DNA from: Corydoras sp. C115
Lineage: Eukaryota > Chordata > Actinopteri > Siluriformes > Callichthyidae
Direction: 5' to 3'
Assembly (NCBI GenBank): GCA_019802505.1
Contig: JAFMOC010000374.1
Coordinates: 393,501-457,500 of the forward strand
Length of the DNA: 64,000 nt
The translations under genes were made by a program, and so were the position numbers. Positions 1 through 13,423 of the stretch are shown here, one piece after another. How positions within the stretch are numbered: position 1 is the stretch's first letter; every line of letters starts with the position of its first letter. The notes beneath the pieces were generated by a model that ran no database searches, was not told where the DNA came from, and saw only the letters and a program-made list of their open reading frames with translations.

Positions 1-465
1 GGCGCTGACTCCGCACGTCTGACCAACTTGTCCGGCCGCCTCACATCTCTCTCCTTGATACTGCCACCCCAGCACACCAGAGAGCTGGAATAGACAATCA
101 TTAAAGCTCCTGCAGGTCTATGTGTTCCTGCACGTTTGCACATACAGCAGGTTCACTCAATCATCGACTTACAGACTTTTATTAATGGAGTCCTCTGATT
201 TAAACTTTTTAAATCAGTAGCAAAAGTCTGATATGCTTTTAGGGTAAAATGGGGAGATACTGGTTGTGGCCTTTCAGAGCATCATCCTTAAAACAGAACC
301 ATGCTGCTTTATTAATCCAACATGAGTGGAGTAAACAAGGGCACTACGTTCGTCCTGTAGCAGGTAAGCGTTCCGTTCTGTTTGAGACACACCCTCAGAT
401 TAAATGATGTGGAGGGAGGGGGAACGACTGCACAGGAACCGACTCCTGGGATTCAGCAGTAACTG

Positions 466-499
<34 letters not shown>

Positions 500-766
500 G
501 GCACTTCCTAGAGTTTCTATGACCTCATAATTAATTACATAATTAATTGATAAGTCTACAGCAGCTCTTCCAGTCTCAACGGTTCCTGGCACGGCGTAAC
601 TGGAGACATAAACGAGGGCGAAAGGCGAACTGATGACAGTGCAGGAAAACTGGAGTGTCGGTCAGTGGGACAGTTCCCGGTAACCACGCGCTCCTGAGTG
701 CGCAGCAGAAGAAAGTTTGATTACATGGCATAGGACGCTTCGGATGAACTGAAAACTACTCTCTTT
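1..766. other. Sequence upstream of alkal2, no gene seen
   Basis: Contains a (CT)n tract at 464-494 and unremarkable sequence; no exon could be supported. Confidence 0.6.
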
Positions 767-814
767 GTGTGTGTGTGTGTGTGTGTGTGTGTTCGGTTGG
801 GGGGGGGGGGGGGA
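767..814. repeat. (GT)n and G16 run upstream of alkal2 TATA
   Basis: (GT)13 followed by GGTTGGGGGGGGGGGGGGGG-type sequence within 50 bases of the TATA-like element. Confidence 0.9.
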
Positions 815-846
815 GCAGCCCGCCTATCCCGCCTGTCCCACGCACC

Positions 847-856
847 CTTATAATAA
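847..856 (+). promoter_or_regulatory. alkal2: TATA-like element of alkal2
   Basis: CTTATAATAA lies about 20-30 bases before GC-rich sequence that becomes the putative 5' UTR exon. A (GT)13 tract and a G run (767-814) lie directly upstream. Confidence 0.45.
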
Positions 857-1196
857 CGCAGCGCAGCGCGCATGGAGACGCCAGAACTCCGGAGCGCACC
901 GCCGGGCGAGTCCGACAGCTTCAGTCTCCATTTGTTTGAAACCAACGTCGAGCCTTCATCTCAGTTCTGAGACTAAATCTCTTCAGAAATCAACTTCAGA
1001 ACCCACGCCATGCTTTGAGCCGAAAAAAACAAACAACCAAGTGGATATCAAACTTTTAACCTTTAAGCATCGAGCCGAAACTGCAGCAGACAAACATTAA
1101 CATCGACGCTGTCAACTTCAGAACCGAACCTCAGCTTCAGAACCCGAATTTCAGAGTTTGCTGCAGCAACCTTTTAAACACGGCATCATAGAAAAG
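850..1196 (+). other. alkal2: Probable alkal2 non-coding first exon
   Basis: GC-rich sequence downstream of a TATA-like element, ending AGAAAAG/GTAGGT at 1196/1197, a good donor. Together with the acceptor at 1990-1991 it would splice to the start-codon exon. It contains several direct repeats of CTTCAGAACC. The transcription start is inferred, not seen. Confidence 0.5.
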
Positions 1197-1472
1197 GTAG
1201 GTTCATCACGATAAAGGCATGTTTTTCTTTTATTTGCGGAAATCTATTTGCATATATATATATATATATATATATATGCAATATTCCGCATTTATTCTAT
1301 AATTTAAGAACTTTCCAAGAACTTTCCAGGACGCATTTAGTAAGTTGGCGCGTCCTGTAAATTGTTAATCAGCGGCAGCGTTGAATGTTTAAAGTTGTCT
1401 GTTGTCTGTTGCGATTTGCTGTTTGTTTGTTTTCACAATTTGGAAACAATTATGCAAAACTAATTTAATTTA

Positions 1473-1834
1473 GGTGGCACGGTGGCTTAGTGGTTCAGCA
1501 CGTTCGCCTCTCAGCGCTAGGGATTCCCGCTTCGAATCCCCATCTGGGTGGCGTTTCCATGTTCTCCCCGTGTCCGCGTGGGTTTCCTCCGGGTTCTCCG
1601 GTTTCCTCCCACAGTCCAAAAACATGGATCAAGTCAATTAATTCTCCAAATTGCCCCATATAGAGTGTGTATGTCTGTGTGAGTGAGTGTGTGCCCAGTG
1701 ATGGATTGGCGCCCTGTCCTGGGTCTATCTGCCCGGCGCCCGAGACGTTCTCCCCTGGATGGGCATGGGGAACCCCACCGCGACCCTAATAGAGGATAAA
1801 GCGGGAGGTAATGAATGAATGAATAATGAATGAA
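1473..1834 (+). mobile_element. SINE-A, full length (family reference copy)
   Basis: SINE-A is a tRNA-derived SINE of about 345 bases, resembling Mermaid-type fish SINEs. The head GGCACGGTGGCTTAGTGG holds box A and GGTTCGAATCC is box B. The body contains TTCTCCCCGTGTCCGCGTG, a (TGTGTGAG) stretch and CCCAGCGATGGATTGGCG; the tail is GATAATGAATGAATG. I count 77 copies or fragments in the window. This one lies in the alkal2 5' UTR intron, with box B reading CTTCGAATCC. Confidence 0.93.
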
Positions 1835-2071
1835 CTTGTTTTGAGGTTTGTTGTCCTGAGCATCAGCGCACATCTGTCGCAGAGGGGCATTCTCGTAATC
1901 GTGGCACTGACACTAACTTGTTGGCTCGTGTTGCACCGGTGTTCGCTTCTTTATTGCGGCTGAAATCCCGTGTGTTTGTGTGTGTGTGCAGGTCGGATCC
2001 GGTGGCGTCTGCCTTCTCCATCCTTCACCTTTAATTTCCCCCGAAAACGCCGACGGAACTTCGGGCCGAAG

Positions 2072-2339
2072 ATGCGCGCGCTCCACCTCGCGCTGGTCGG
2101 CGTGGGACTCGCGCTTTTGATCTTGAGGACGGAGAGCGCAGGCGCGGGCGCGGGTGCGGGTGCGGGTGTGGGTGTGGGTGTGGGTGAGGGTGCGGACGGC
2201 GGGCGGAATTATAAAAGCCTGTTCGCGCAGATGATGGCGATGGTTAAACCGACCGAGGCCGACGGAGAGGTCGCGCAGACCGCCGAGAGCGACAGCAAGC
2301 GCCGCCACCGGAGGACCAAGAGCGGGGACCAGATCCTGG
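2072..2339 (+). CDS. alkal2: alkal2 coding exon 1
   Basis: Encodes residues 1-89: signal peptide, glycine-rich run and basic cluster. The exon ends at ATCCTGG/GTGAGT in phase 1. The exon probably begins at 1992 after a tgtgtgtgtgcag acceptor, so 1992-2071 would be 5' UTR. Confidence 0.9.
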
Positions 2340-2429
2340 GTGAGTCCGGGCTTACGCCTCTGGTGGCGGGGTGGAGGGGTGCACACTGCAGGTGCAAAGA
2401 AAACATGAAAAACTGCAGATATATAATTA

Positions 2430-2507
<78 letters not shown>

Positions 2508-5500
2508 GTGGCACGGTGGCTTAGTGGTTTAGCATGTTCTCCTCTCAGCACTAGGGATTCCCGGTTCAAATCCCCGTCTGGGTGGAGTTTCCGTGTTCTC
2601 CCCGTGTCCGTGTGGGTTTCCTCCGGGTTCTCCGGTTTCCTCCCACAGTCCAAAAACATGGATCAAGTCAATTGAATTCTCAAAATTGCCCCATATAGAG
2701 TGTGTGTGTGTGAGTGTGTGCCCAGCGATGGATTGGCGCCCTGTCCTGGGTGTATCTGCCCAGCGCCCGAGATGTTCTCCACTGGATGGGCATGGGGAAC
2801 CCCACCGCGACCCTAATAGAGGATAAAGCGGGAGATAATGAATGAATGAATGAGTCCAAAAACATGGATCAAGTCAATTGAGTTCTCCAAATTGCCCCAT
2901 ATAGAGTGTGTCTGTGTGAGTGAGTGTGTGCCCAGCGATAGATTGGCGCCCTGTCCCTATATCTGCCCAGCGCCTGAGACGTTCTCCCCTGGATGGGCAT
3001 GGGGAACCCCGCCCCCCCCGCGACCCTAATAGAGGATAAAGCGGGAGATAATGAATGAATTAATATATATATGCAAAAACAAAACTATATAACACTACGG
3101 ATGCAAAACGAGTACCAATATTAAGGAAGGGAAACTAAACTGTAAATAAAAGGCAACATCTTTAAAGCATGGCGAAGGGAGTACTTAATAGCTGACCCCC
3201 CCCCCCTCCCTCCCCCCTGAGCACATGGGTCGCCCATGCCGCTGCCTCACTGTTAAAACAGCAACCGGTTAAATAAAACATGGAAACGAATTAAAAGTGA
3301 TCTCTGTGCCCGGATTGGTGGGCAGCCCTGTACACGGAGCAATTGGTGTTAGGTGCCTTGTCCAAGGGCACTTCAGCAGTAGTCCTTGAAGGGACCGAGA
3401 ATCGAACCGAGGACCTTATTATTGTTGCTAATAAATAATCTTCCTGCATTTATAATATTGCACTTATATCAGTCATTAGGCCACAAAAAAAGTCTATGTA
3501 GTTGATTATTATCGCACTCAGTAGAAGTGTGAAGCTGCTAGAAATATCAAATTTGCACTAATTATAATAAACCATCTTCACTGATACCACAGTAAAACAA
3601 AACCATCCATCGTCAACCAAATAAACAGTCCCAGCTGTCATGCTATGAACGTTTTGCGGCTTTAACTTCTTTTTACCAGCTCACAACTGCAAAAAGACGT
3701 AGAAAGACATTGTAATCCAGGTCCCTGTCTCACCTTAAACCAGGGCAGTTGTGCTTTTCCAGACTTTGAAACTTAGGCACCATAGCACCGGTGCACTGGT
3801 GTTGGCAGCATCATTGCTGTTTCAATGCCGTATAATAGATTTTCTATTTAAACAGTTCCAAAATGACCCTCTGTCATGTGGTCCAGTTAGTTACAGCAGC
3901 GTGGAGAAGCCGTAGCGACTGTGCCTTTAAGGAAGCTCACTTTATCATAACCCATTCACATATTCACTCACCGATTCCTTTCATTTCAGTACGAATCATA
4001 CCCTGGAACATAAACCTTCCTGTCAGGGTTGAACTCAGCTGGAACATACTGTACCAGTCTGCACAACTCTTTCAGCGGTAGTAATCACCGGGACACACAA
4101 GAACCGAGATGGTGAACCACTCTCATCCAATTCCCACAGACTCCATCCAAAAAATGTCTAGGAAGCCTCGCTGGCAGAGAGAACGCACTTATAATTACAA
4201 ACGAAGACCAGTTTATTATGAGCTTTCATAAACGCCCCAGTGAGTAAAATGTGTAGGTGGTCCAATACTTTTATTCATATCACGTTCGTGTGATTATGGA
4301 AATTAAATAGCCAAAACAATGCGAACCCCCTTGGAACCCTGCTACGAACCACGTGCTGTGTTTAACGATACGTTTTGCTCTCCTGCATGTTACCTCTGAG
4401 AGTGTGTGCGACCAACAACAAATACACAACCACAGACAAAAACGGGCAAAGGAAGGGACACCGACCAATTCAGTTCTAATGCTGCTACTATTACAATAAA
4501 AAAAAAATAATGTAAATCCTCTAGCCACGGACATCACGGATATAACCGACCCGTCTGGCACCAACAATCCAGTCGTCAAGTTATATAAAGTTATAGTTAT
4601 ATATATGTTATATAAAGTTATAGTTATATATGTTATATAAAGTTGTAGTTATATATATATATATAAAAGTTATATAAAGTTATAGTATATATATGTTATA
4701 TAAAGATGTAGTTATATATAGTTATATAAAAGTTATATAAAGTTATAGTTATATATGTTATATAAAGTTATAGTTATATATATATAAAGTTATATAAAGT
4801 TATAGTTATATATATAAGTTATATAAAGTTGTAGTTATATATATGTTATATAAAGTTATAGTTATATATATAATATATATATAGTTATAGTTATATATAT
4901 ATAATGTTATATAAAGTTGTAGATATATATATATAATATATATAAAAGTTATATAAAGTTATAGCTCCTCTCAGCGCTATATAAGTTATATAAAGTTGTA
5001 GTTATATATATATAAGTTATATAAAGTTATACGGGTTATATATATATAAGTATATAAAGTTGTAGTTATATATATAAAAGTTATATAAAGTTGTAGTTAT
5101 ATATATATAAGTTATATAAAGTTGTGTATCTATATATATATATATGGGGATATATAATATAGCGGGAAATAAGTTACATAAAGTTATAGTTATATATAAG
5201 TTATATAAAGTTGTAGGGTGGCACGGTGGCTTAGTGGTTTAGCGTGTTCGCCTCTCAGCGCTAGGGATTCCCGGTTCAAATCCCCATCTGGGTGGAGTTT
5301 CCATGTTCTCCCCGTGTCCGTGTGGGTTTCCTCCGGGTTCTCCGGTTTCCTCCCACTGTCCAAAAACATGAATCAAGTCAATTGAGTTCTCCAAATTGCC
5401 CCATATAGAGTGTGTCTGTGTGAGTGAGTGTGTGTCCAGCAATAGGTTGGCACCCTGTCCTGACTGTGTCTGCCCAGCGCCCGAAACGTTCTCCCCTGGA

Positions 5501-8500
5501 TGGGCATGGGGAACCCCACCGCGACCCTCATAGAGGATAAAGCGGGAGATAATGAATGAATGAATATAAAGTTGTTCTTTCACGTACCTTTTCTGGGTGT
5601 AATGATTGGCATTGTGTGTCCACTCTGTCGACAGATCGATCGTGAGACCAGTTAAAATAATTATGGACGGAAAAGCAGGTCAGAAGCAGCATAAAAATGT
5701 CATTATGACAAAACACGTCATAGCAGAAATGCCAGCCATCTTCCCTAAAACAAGCCAATTATTCTGTGTGAGTTCTGAAAGCCATCATATCTGGCTTATT
5801 ATATGCTTATCTGGATAAGCCTGGATCAGCGCTATAAACTCGCCGTAGTTTGTTCATGTTCGTAATGCATTAGGCCAACTCACATGCGTTTGATCGAGCG
5901 CCCCCGACGCAATTCATTTTAAACAATGAATAAAGAATGGCACTTAATATCAATAGCGTGTAGTAATCAGCCCCATACTTCACCACCTCACCGGTAATCC
6001 TCCTAATAATCCTAATTAGCAGTCTTGCTTCGGTGCGTGACCCGCTTTGGCCCGCTTCCTGTTTTTAAACAGATTCTCATGCAGGAAATTGGGTTTTGGT
6101 TTTATTCATGTTCGTCATGAGCGCGCTGATAAATCATTTCGAGGTCCAGGCGAGTACGTGAATGGCAGTGATGGAGTTCGATGGAGTCGGCGCTTTAAAC
6201 GAACGACATGCTGCTCTGGGTTCTGATTCTTTAATGTGAACCACGTCGTGATCAGAAACCCATTTCAGAGCAGCGTAGAGAAGGAAATGCCCGGAAAAAA
6301 AGGGGGCCTTGCTGAAGGAATCGGTCTTCCTTAATCCCAATTAAAGACAAACCGGCCATAAATGGAGAAAATGTAGTGATGCGATCCCGCTGATCCTCTC
6401 AGCGGTGAGTTTCCCGCGAAGGCCGTGCCAGAGAGAAACTGGCAAAGATTAAGAATTAAAAAAAAAAAAAAAAAAAAAGGTTCAAGGCAAATTAGCGACA
6501 GAAAATTCTGAAGTTCAAACCGAAACTTTTATTTAAAAAAAAAACAAACTATACAAACGAGTGCAAACGAGTACCAATATTGAGGAAGGGAATCAATAAA
6601 CTGTAAATAAAGGGCAAAATCTTTGAAGCATGGCGAAGGGAGTACCATGGTTTAAACACTTATCCCCCCCTGAGCACATGGGTCGCCCATGCCGCTGCCT
6701 CACTGTTAAAACAGTTAAATAAAACATGGAAACGAATTAAAAGTGATCTCCGTGCCCGGATCGGTGGGCAGCCTGTACACGGAGCAATTGGTGTTGCCCA
6801 AGGGCACTTCAGCAATCGTCCTTGAAGAATCGAACTCGGGAATCGAACCGAGGACCTTCAGGTCACAAGGCTGGCTCTTTAAACACTTTGCGATTGCACT
6901 TTGTAAACGTAACCAGTGGTGACATGCACACACAATTTAATATAAGCAGATGTTTGATTCGGAGTGGGTGCTGAAGCGAGCCATCGGTTGACTTAAAAAA
7001 CGCGACAAATTGCCGGGATAGGCTGCTGGTCTGAAAAAGGTCTCGTGTTTATAATGCCCCTTATGATTCGATATAAACAGCGATGCCTCTTCTGTTGTAT
7101 AATCTGTTGTTCTGTTGTAAAACACAGCCGTATGTTTACTCATTTAATTAAATACCGAAATCTGCACCAAGTCAGAGTCCTTTGTAGTCGAGTGGGTCTG
7201 TAATATACACAACGTTCGTATCTTTGGACGGAAATCAGCATCCAGTCGCTCTTTAAAGAGCAGCAGTAGAGGCCACGGGGGATAATCGGCTTCGGAACCC
7301 GGTGCTCTTTGACCCGAAATCTTTAAGATCCTGCTTGGGATTGGCAGCGGCGATGTTTGACCGGGTTTTGGTTCACCGCTCAATTTTTGAGGTCAGCAGA
7401 TTCAGAATTTGCCCCCTGACCGAAGCTTTTTGTGTCGTTGCAGAGGTCTTTCCCAGGGATCTTCAGAAGAAGGAGAAGCTACTGAAGCATTTAACAGGTG
7501 AGCAGAAAGATGAGGCACAACACGGAGTAGACTGAGAGAACGTCATGTTAGTTTAAATCTATTATAAATCACTGACTCCAGGGTCTCTGGGTTCCACCTT
7601 CGTCTAAAGACGTGTATGTAAATTAGGGGATGTTATCGGAGCACTCATACTGCGGGTCTTAAGAATAGCAGGGTCGTGTCAGGACGATCATTCAAGGGAA
7701 CAGTGTGCCAAGAGAAATACGCAGAACGTCCCGTTAACAAGAAAATCAGGGTTAAGGCTTCAGAGTTTACATCATCTGTAAATCTAAGCCGATCGAGGAG
7801 GATGAGGTCCCCCACTGAGCCTGTGTCCTCACACGGTGTCTTGCTTTAATTTATATAGCAAACAAATGTTTTTTTTTTGCCGCTGTCTCAAACACTTTTT
7901 GAGGGTTTAGGCTGAAACGCTGTAAATCTGCTTGGAAACAATGTACTGATCTATAAAAGATCTATAGAAATAAATAAACTTAAACTGAAGTGTTGCCGGG
8001 TAGGGCGGCACGGTGGCTTAGTGGTTTAGAACGTTCTCCTCTCAGCGCTAGCGATTCCCGGTTCGAATCCCCATCTGGGTAGAGTTTCCACGTTCTCCCC
8101 GTGTCCGCGTGGGTTTCCTCCAGGTTCTCCAATTTACTCCCACAGTCCAAAAATATGGATCAAGTAAATTGAGTTCTCCAAATTGCCCCATATAGAGTGT
8201 GTCTGTGTGAGTGAGTGTGTGCCCAGCGATGGATTGGCGTCCTGTCCTGGGTGTATCTGCCCAGCCCCCGAAACGTTCTCCCCTGGATGTGCATGGGGAA
8301 CCCCACCGCGACCCTAATAGAGGATAAAGCGGAAGATTATGAATGAATGGAGTCTTTCCATGTTCCTGCATTGGTTTCCTCCCACGGTCCAACAACAAAT
8401 CTTTAAAGCTCTAAATTGACCCTAGCTAAATTGCCCCTATATAGTGTGTGCCCAGCGATGGATTGGCACCCTGTCCTGGATGTACCTACCCAGCGCCCCA

Positions 8501-11500
8501 AAAAGTTCTCCCCTGGATGGGCATGGGGAACCCAACGACCCTAAAGAGAGAAACTACAGGAGGAGCATCAGCCATAAAAACCAAACCCAGAAACCTTGGT
8601 CTCTTTATGAAAGCTGCTTTCTGATCTTCACACTAAAGTTCTCCACATCGTTACCAGCATCTCTGTAACCACTTAATGCTCTACCACAGTACACAACGTT
8701 TTCGTCCATCTTTACAGACTGCATTGAACAAATTTGGTCCCGTGGAGGTCTGTGACCTTTTGATGTTCTACATCAAAAGACAAAAAAAAAATCCAATTTG
8801 GAAATATTAAGACTTGAACCGAGGCCCACATTCAGTGCATATCCACTCTAATGACATAACGTTTCTCTCGCGTTAATCAACCCCACCTGCTCCGTCTAAT
8901 AACGCTGAAATTCCTGACGTGTCAGATTTAAGCTTCAAATGAAAGCTCTGGGAATAAAGACTTCTCCTGAGGTTTGTTGACCACTGAGTTGAGATAACGA
9001 GGGCTTTGAGGGATTGCTCTGGGTTTAGGTCTAGTAAATATTAAACATACATCTTTGTTGTGTCCACATGTGGTTTATATGCCACTCCTTTCTGCCCCGG
9101 AAATCACATGCTGTCTCATCGAAGGGTTGTTTTTGATTCAGTGTGACAATTCGGAAATAAATAACAAAATAAAATGAGTAATGGGAAATATTTGTGGTAT
9201 TTAAATATGTATATTTATCATCAGTACAGCACATTTATTATAATGACTGGTCTTCATTTAATAATCTGCAAGAAATCATAATCACAAATAATGACTTTAA
9301 CTCTTAATAAAGTCATATAATTGTTTTATTCTTGCTAATTTTTCAAATCACTGATTTGTAGGGAACATCTGGAGCTGAATATAATGCGGTTTGCGGTTCT
9401 TGCACGTTGCACCTTTAATTTAATCTAAATGTAAATCACGAACCATATATATATATATTCATTCATTCATTCATTATTTTCCGCTTTATTCTATATTAGG
9501 GTCACGGGGGGGTTCCCCATGCCCATCCAGGGGAGAATGTTTCGGGCGCTGGGCAGATACACTCAGGACAGAGCGCCAATCTATCGCTGGGCACACACTC
9601 ACTCACACACACACACTCTATATGGGGCAATTTGGGGAACTCAATTGACTTGATCCATGTTTTTGGACTGTGGGAGGAAACCGGAGAACCCGGAGGAAAC
9701 CCACACAGACATGGGGAGAACATGGAAACTCCACCCAGATGGGGATTCGAACCGGGAATCCCTAGCGCTGAGAGGAGAACGTGCTAAACCACTAAGCCAC
9801 TGTGCCGCTATATATATATATATATATTCATTCATTCATTATCTCCCACTTTATCCTCTATTAGGGTCGCGATGGGGTTCCCCATGCCCATCCAGGGAAG
9901 AACGTTTCGGGCGCTGGGCAGATAGACCCAGGACAGGGCGCCAATCCATCACTGGGCACACACTCACTCACACAGACACACTCTATATGGGGCAATTTGG
10001 AGAACTCAATTGACTTGATCCATGTTTTTGGACTGTGGGAGGAAACTGGAGAACCCGGAGGAAACCCACACGGACACGGGGAGAACATGGAGACTCCACC
10101 CAGATGGGGATTCGAACCGGGAATCCCCTAGCGCTGAGAGGCGAACGTGCTAACCCACTAAGCCACCGTGTGAGGGATTTAGTTTCCTAAAACATTATAT
10201 ATATACATATTCTTTAGATGTCCGTGCTTCAAAGCAGCTTATCTTGATGGGGGTTGCGCGGGCGCGGCAGCCTTTCCATCACCGTGCCACCCCGAAAAAA
10301 ACCTGCACTGAACGAATTATCTTCTCCAAACATTTTGGAGAAGTCGAGAAGTCATTTAATTGGAAGGTGGCCTGAAACAGATTTACCTCGTTACACAGGT
10401 CTGAAAGCAATCTCCCTTTTTAAATAAATCACTTCATAACTCACGCGGGTCATGTGAGAGCGGCCCAAGTCGGTGCCTTCCCGAACGTTCCTTCACGAAG
10501 TGTTGGTGGTCGAGTATGGGAAGGGGAGGTGGGGGTGATAAAGTCTGAAGCGTGGGAGGTTCGGGTCGTCCAAACCGGAGACTCGCAAAGTGGTCGGGTG
10601 TAAACGAGGGCACGACTCCGTGCGGGTGTGTGAGAGGAGAACAGAGTGAGTGGTGGAGGATTACGGAGGGGCCGAGGAGGTTCTCACCGGCTTTATGATT
10701 GGCTTGCAGGACCGCTGTACTTCAGTCCAAAGTGCAGGAAGAATGCCTACAGACTTTACAACACCCGTGACTGCACCTACCCGGCATGTGAGTAATGCGC
10801 CCGACCATCTGATGCAAACACCCTCCAGTTCACCACCACGCTACAATACGCTTTACTTATAAAAACATTCATTCATTATCTCCCGCTTTTATCCTCTATT
10901 ATTGGGGGGGGGGGGTTCCCCATGCCCATCCAGGTGGAGAACATCTCGGGCGCTGGGCAGATAGACCCAGGACAGTGCGCCAATCCATCGCTGGGCACAC
11001 ACTCACTCACACAGACACACTCTATTTGGGGCAATTTTGAGAATTCAATTGATTGATCCATGTTTTTGGACTGTGGGAGGAAACCGGAGAACCCGGAGGA
11101 AACCCACGCAGACACGGGGAGAACGTGGAAAGTCCACCCAGATGGGGATTCGAACCGGGAATCCCTAGTGCTGAGAGGTGAACGTGCTAACCACTAAGCC
11201 TTATTAATTCATTCATTCATTATCTCCCGCTTAATCCTCTATTAGGGTCGCGGTGGGGTTCCCCATGCCCATCCAGGGGAGAAGGTCTCGGGCGCTGGGC
11301 AGATACACCCAGGACAGGGCGCCAATCCATCGCTGGGCACACACTCACTCACACAGACACACTCTATAGGGGGCAATTTGGAGAACTCAATTGATTTGAT
11401 CCATGTTTTTGGACTGTGGGAGGAAACCGGAGAACCCGGAGGAAACCCACGCAGACACGGGGAGAACATGGAAACTCCACCCAGATGGGGATTCGAACCA

Positions 11501-13020
11501 GGAATCCCTAGCGCTGGGAGGTGAACGTGCTAAACCACTAAGCCACCGTGTCACCCAAGCCTTATTAAAAAGAAAATAATAATAAAAAAATTAAAAAATC
11601 GCAGCATCGAATAATAATCAGGTTTGAAGAATTTACAGTGTAGCTGGTTTTCTGCATGGCTTCTGACTTGTAATGTTCTCATCTGTAAAGTTCTCATCGC
11701 TTTGTATAAAAGCGTCTGCTGAACGACTAAATGTAAATGTAATTCTGTTCGACCGGGTGGCTTGCAATTCCTTCAGGACGGCCTCGATGGCCTTATAGAG
11801 TTTTTACAATCGTGAAATACGGACACCTGATCATTATACAATCTGCACATGGCTGCCCTACACGGTTACATTTCATTACATTGACATTTGGTCATTTAGC
11901 AGACGCTTTTTATCCAAAGCGACTTACGAGGTGAGCACAGAAATATATACAAACATAGGCTTACATTATGGATTTGGAACCGTGATGTCTTCTGGCATTC
12001 TCCAAATTGCCCCATATAGAGTGTGTCTGTGTGAGTGAGTGTGTGCCCAGCGATGGATTGGCGCCCTGTCCTGGGTGTATCTGCCCAGCGCCCGAGACGT
12101 TCTCCCCTGGATGGGCATGGGGAACCCCACCGCGACCCTAATAGAGGATAAAGCGGGAGATAATGAATGAATGAATGTCTTCTGGCATGTTGTGTACAAG
12201 ATTTTAGAGTAAGTTCAATTAAATGTGCCTATTTTATAATAAAAATTAAAATAAAAAATGAAACAGGATTCTGAGGTCAGGCGTTGTTTGATACGGCTTC
12301 TCTAAGGTTCTTTACGTTCCCTCTGTATGCGTGTAGACAACGTCCTCTGACTTTAAAGCCATTTATTATATTATGGCTTAGTGGTTTGCCACGTTCGCCT
12401 CTCAGCGCTGGGGGTTCCCGGTTCGAATCCCCATTTGGGTGGAGTCTCCATGTTCTCCCCGTGTCCCTGTGGGTTTCCTCCGGGTTCTCCGGTTTCCTCC
12501 CACAGTCCAAAAACATGGATCAAGTCAATTTGAATTCTCCAAATTGCCCCATTTAGAGTGTGTGAGTGAGTGAGTGTGTGCCCAGCGATTGATTGGCGCC
12601 CTGTCCTGGGTGTATCTGCCCAGTGCCCAAGATGTTCTCCCCTGGATGGGCATGGGGAACGCGACCCTAATTGAGAGTATTTAGGCTGATCAGTGGCCCA
12701 ATGGCAGAAGACGACCTTCCACGGTCAACCTGACTAGTAGGATGATGCAAAGCACCGCTCAGATAGTTATTTTTAATGACGTGTAGCTCTGTGGGTACGA
12801 AGATGTCTGAAATGCAATGAAAATGAAGCGAATGTGATGATTGAGGTTCAACTCTAATGAAATCAATTAAGTTTCATGTTTTATTATGTGAACACTAACT
12901 CCCGTCCCAGCGACCACTAACCAGCTCCATAAAGAAAGCTTGGGTCTCATTACGTTCGCAGAAAGCCAGTGGTTTAAAATGTTATTCTGTCAAAATGAAT
13001 TCTGTATTTAATGAGGATAG

Positions 13021-13051
<31 letters not shown>

Positions 13052-13384
13052 AACAAAAAAAAACTCTTAAAACCTTTTGCAATAACTTCACAGCCGTGTT
13101 GCATTTGGGTCGGGACAAGCAAAAACATCCGCACAAGTTATTAAGTGGAAAGGGTTCCAGGACATTAAACTACATTTCTGTGGGGACTGCCCCCCCCCCT
13201 CCCCACTTAAGAAACGCATTAAAATGTCAAAGAACAAACTCAAAATAATGTTTAAATAAAGCGCACCGCACCGAGGGGCTTTAAATTGCTATAAGTGTGT
13301 AGTTACCCCACTGTTTGGGTAAAGAAATAACAACGTACTGACCTCAACCGCTGGGATCATTTAGAATGTTGACGGCAGGCCACG

Positions 13385-13423
<39 letters not shown>

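Noticed and set aside
1473..1560. Possible tRNA genes at the many box A/box B pairs
   Set aside because: The pairs are SINE heads. They lack a full cloverleaf with a proper acceptor stem and occur only at the start of SINE-A, B or C.
1913..2659. 248-codon minus-strand frame
   Set aside because: Runs through SINE-A, a TA repeat (Tyr-Ile) and the antisense of alkal2 exon 1.
9657..10013. Recurring frames containing ENPEETHADTGRTWKLHPDG or PGSPVSSHSPKTWIKSIEFS
   Set aside because: These are SINE-A copies translated in sense or antisense; the same peptide appears dozens of times.
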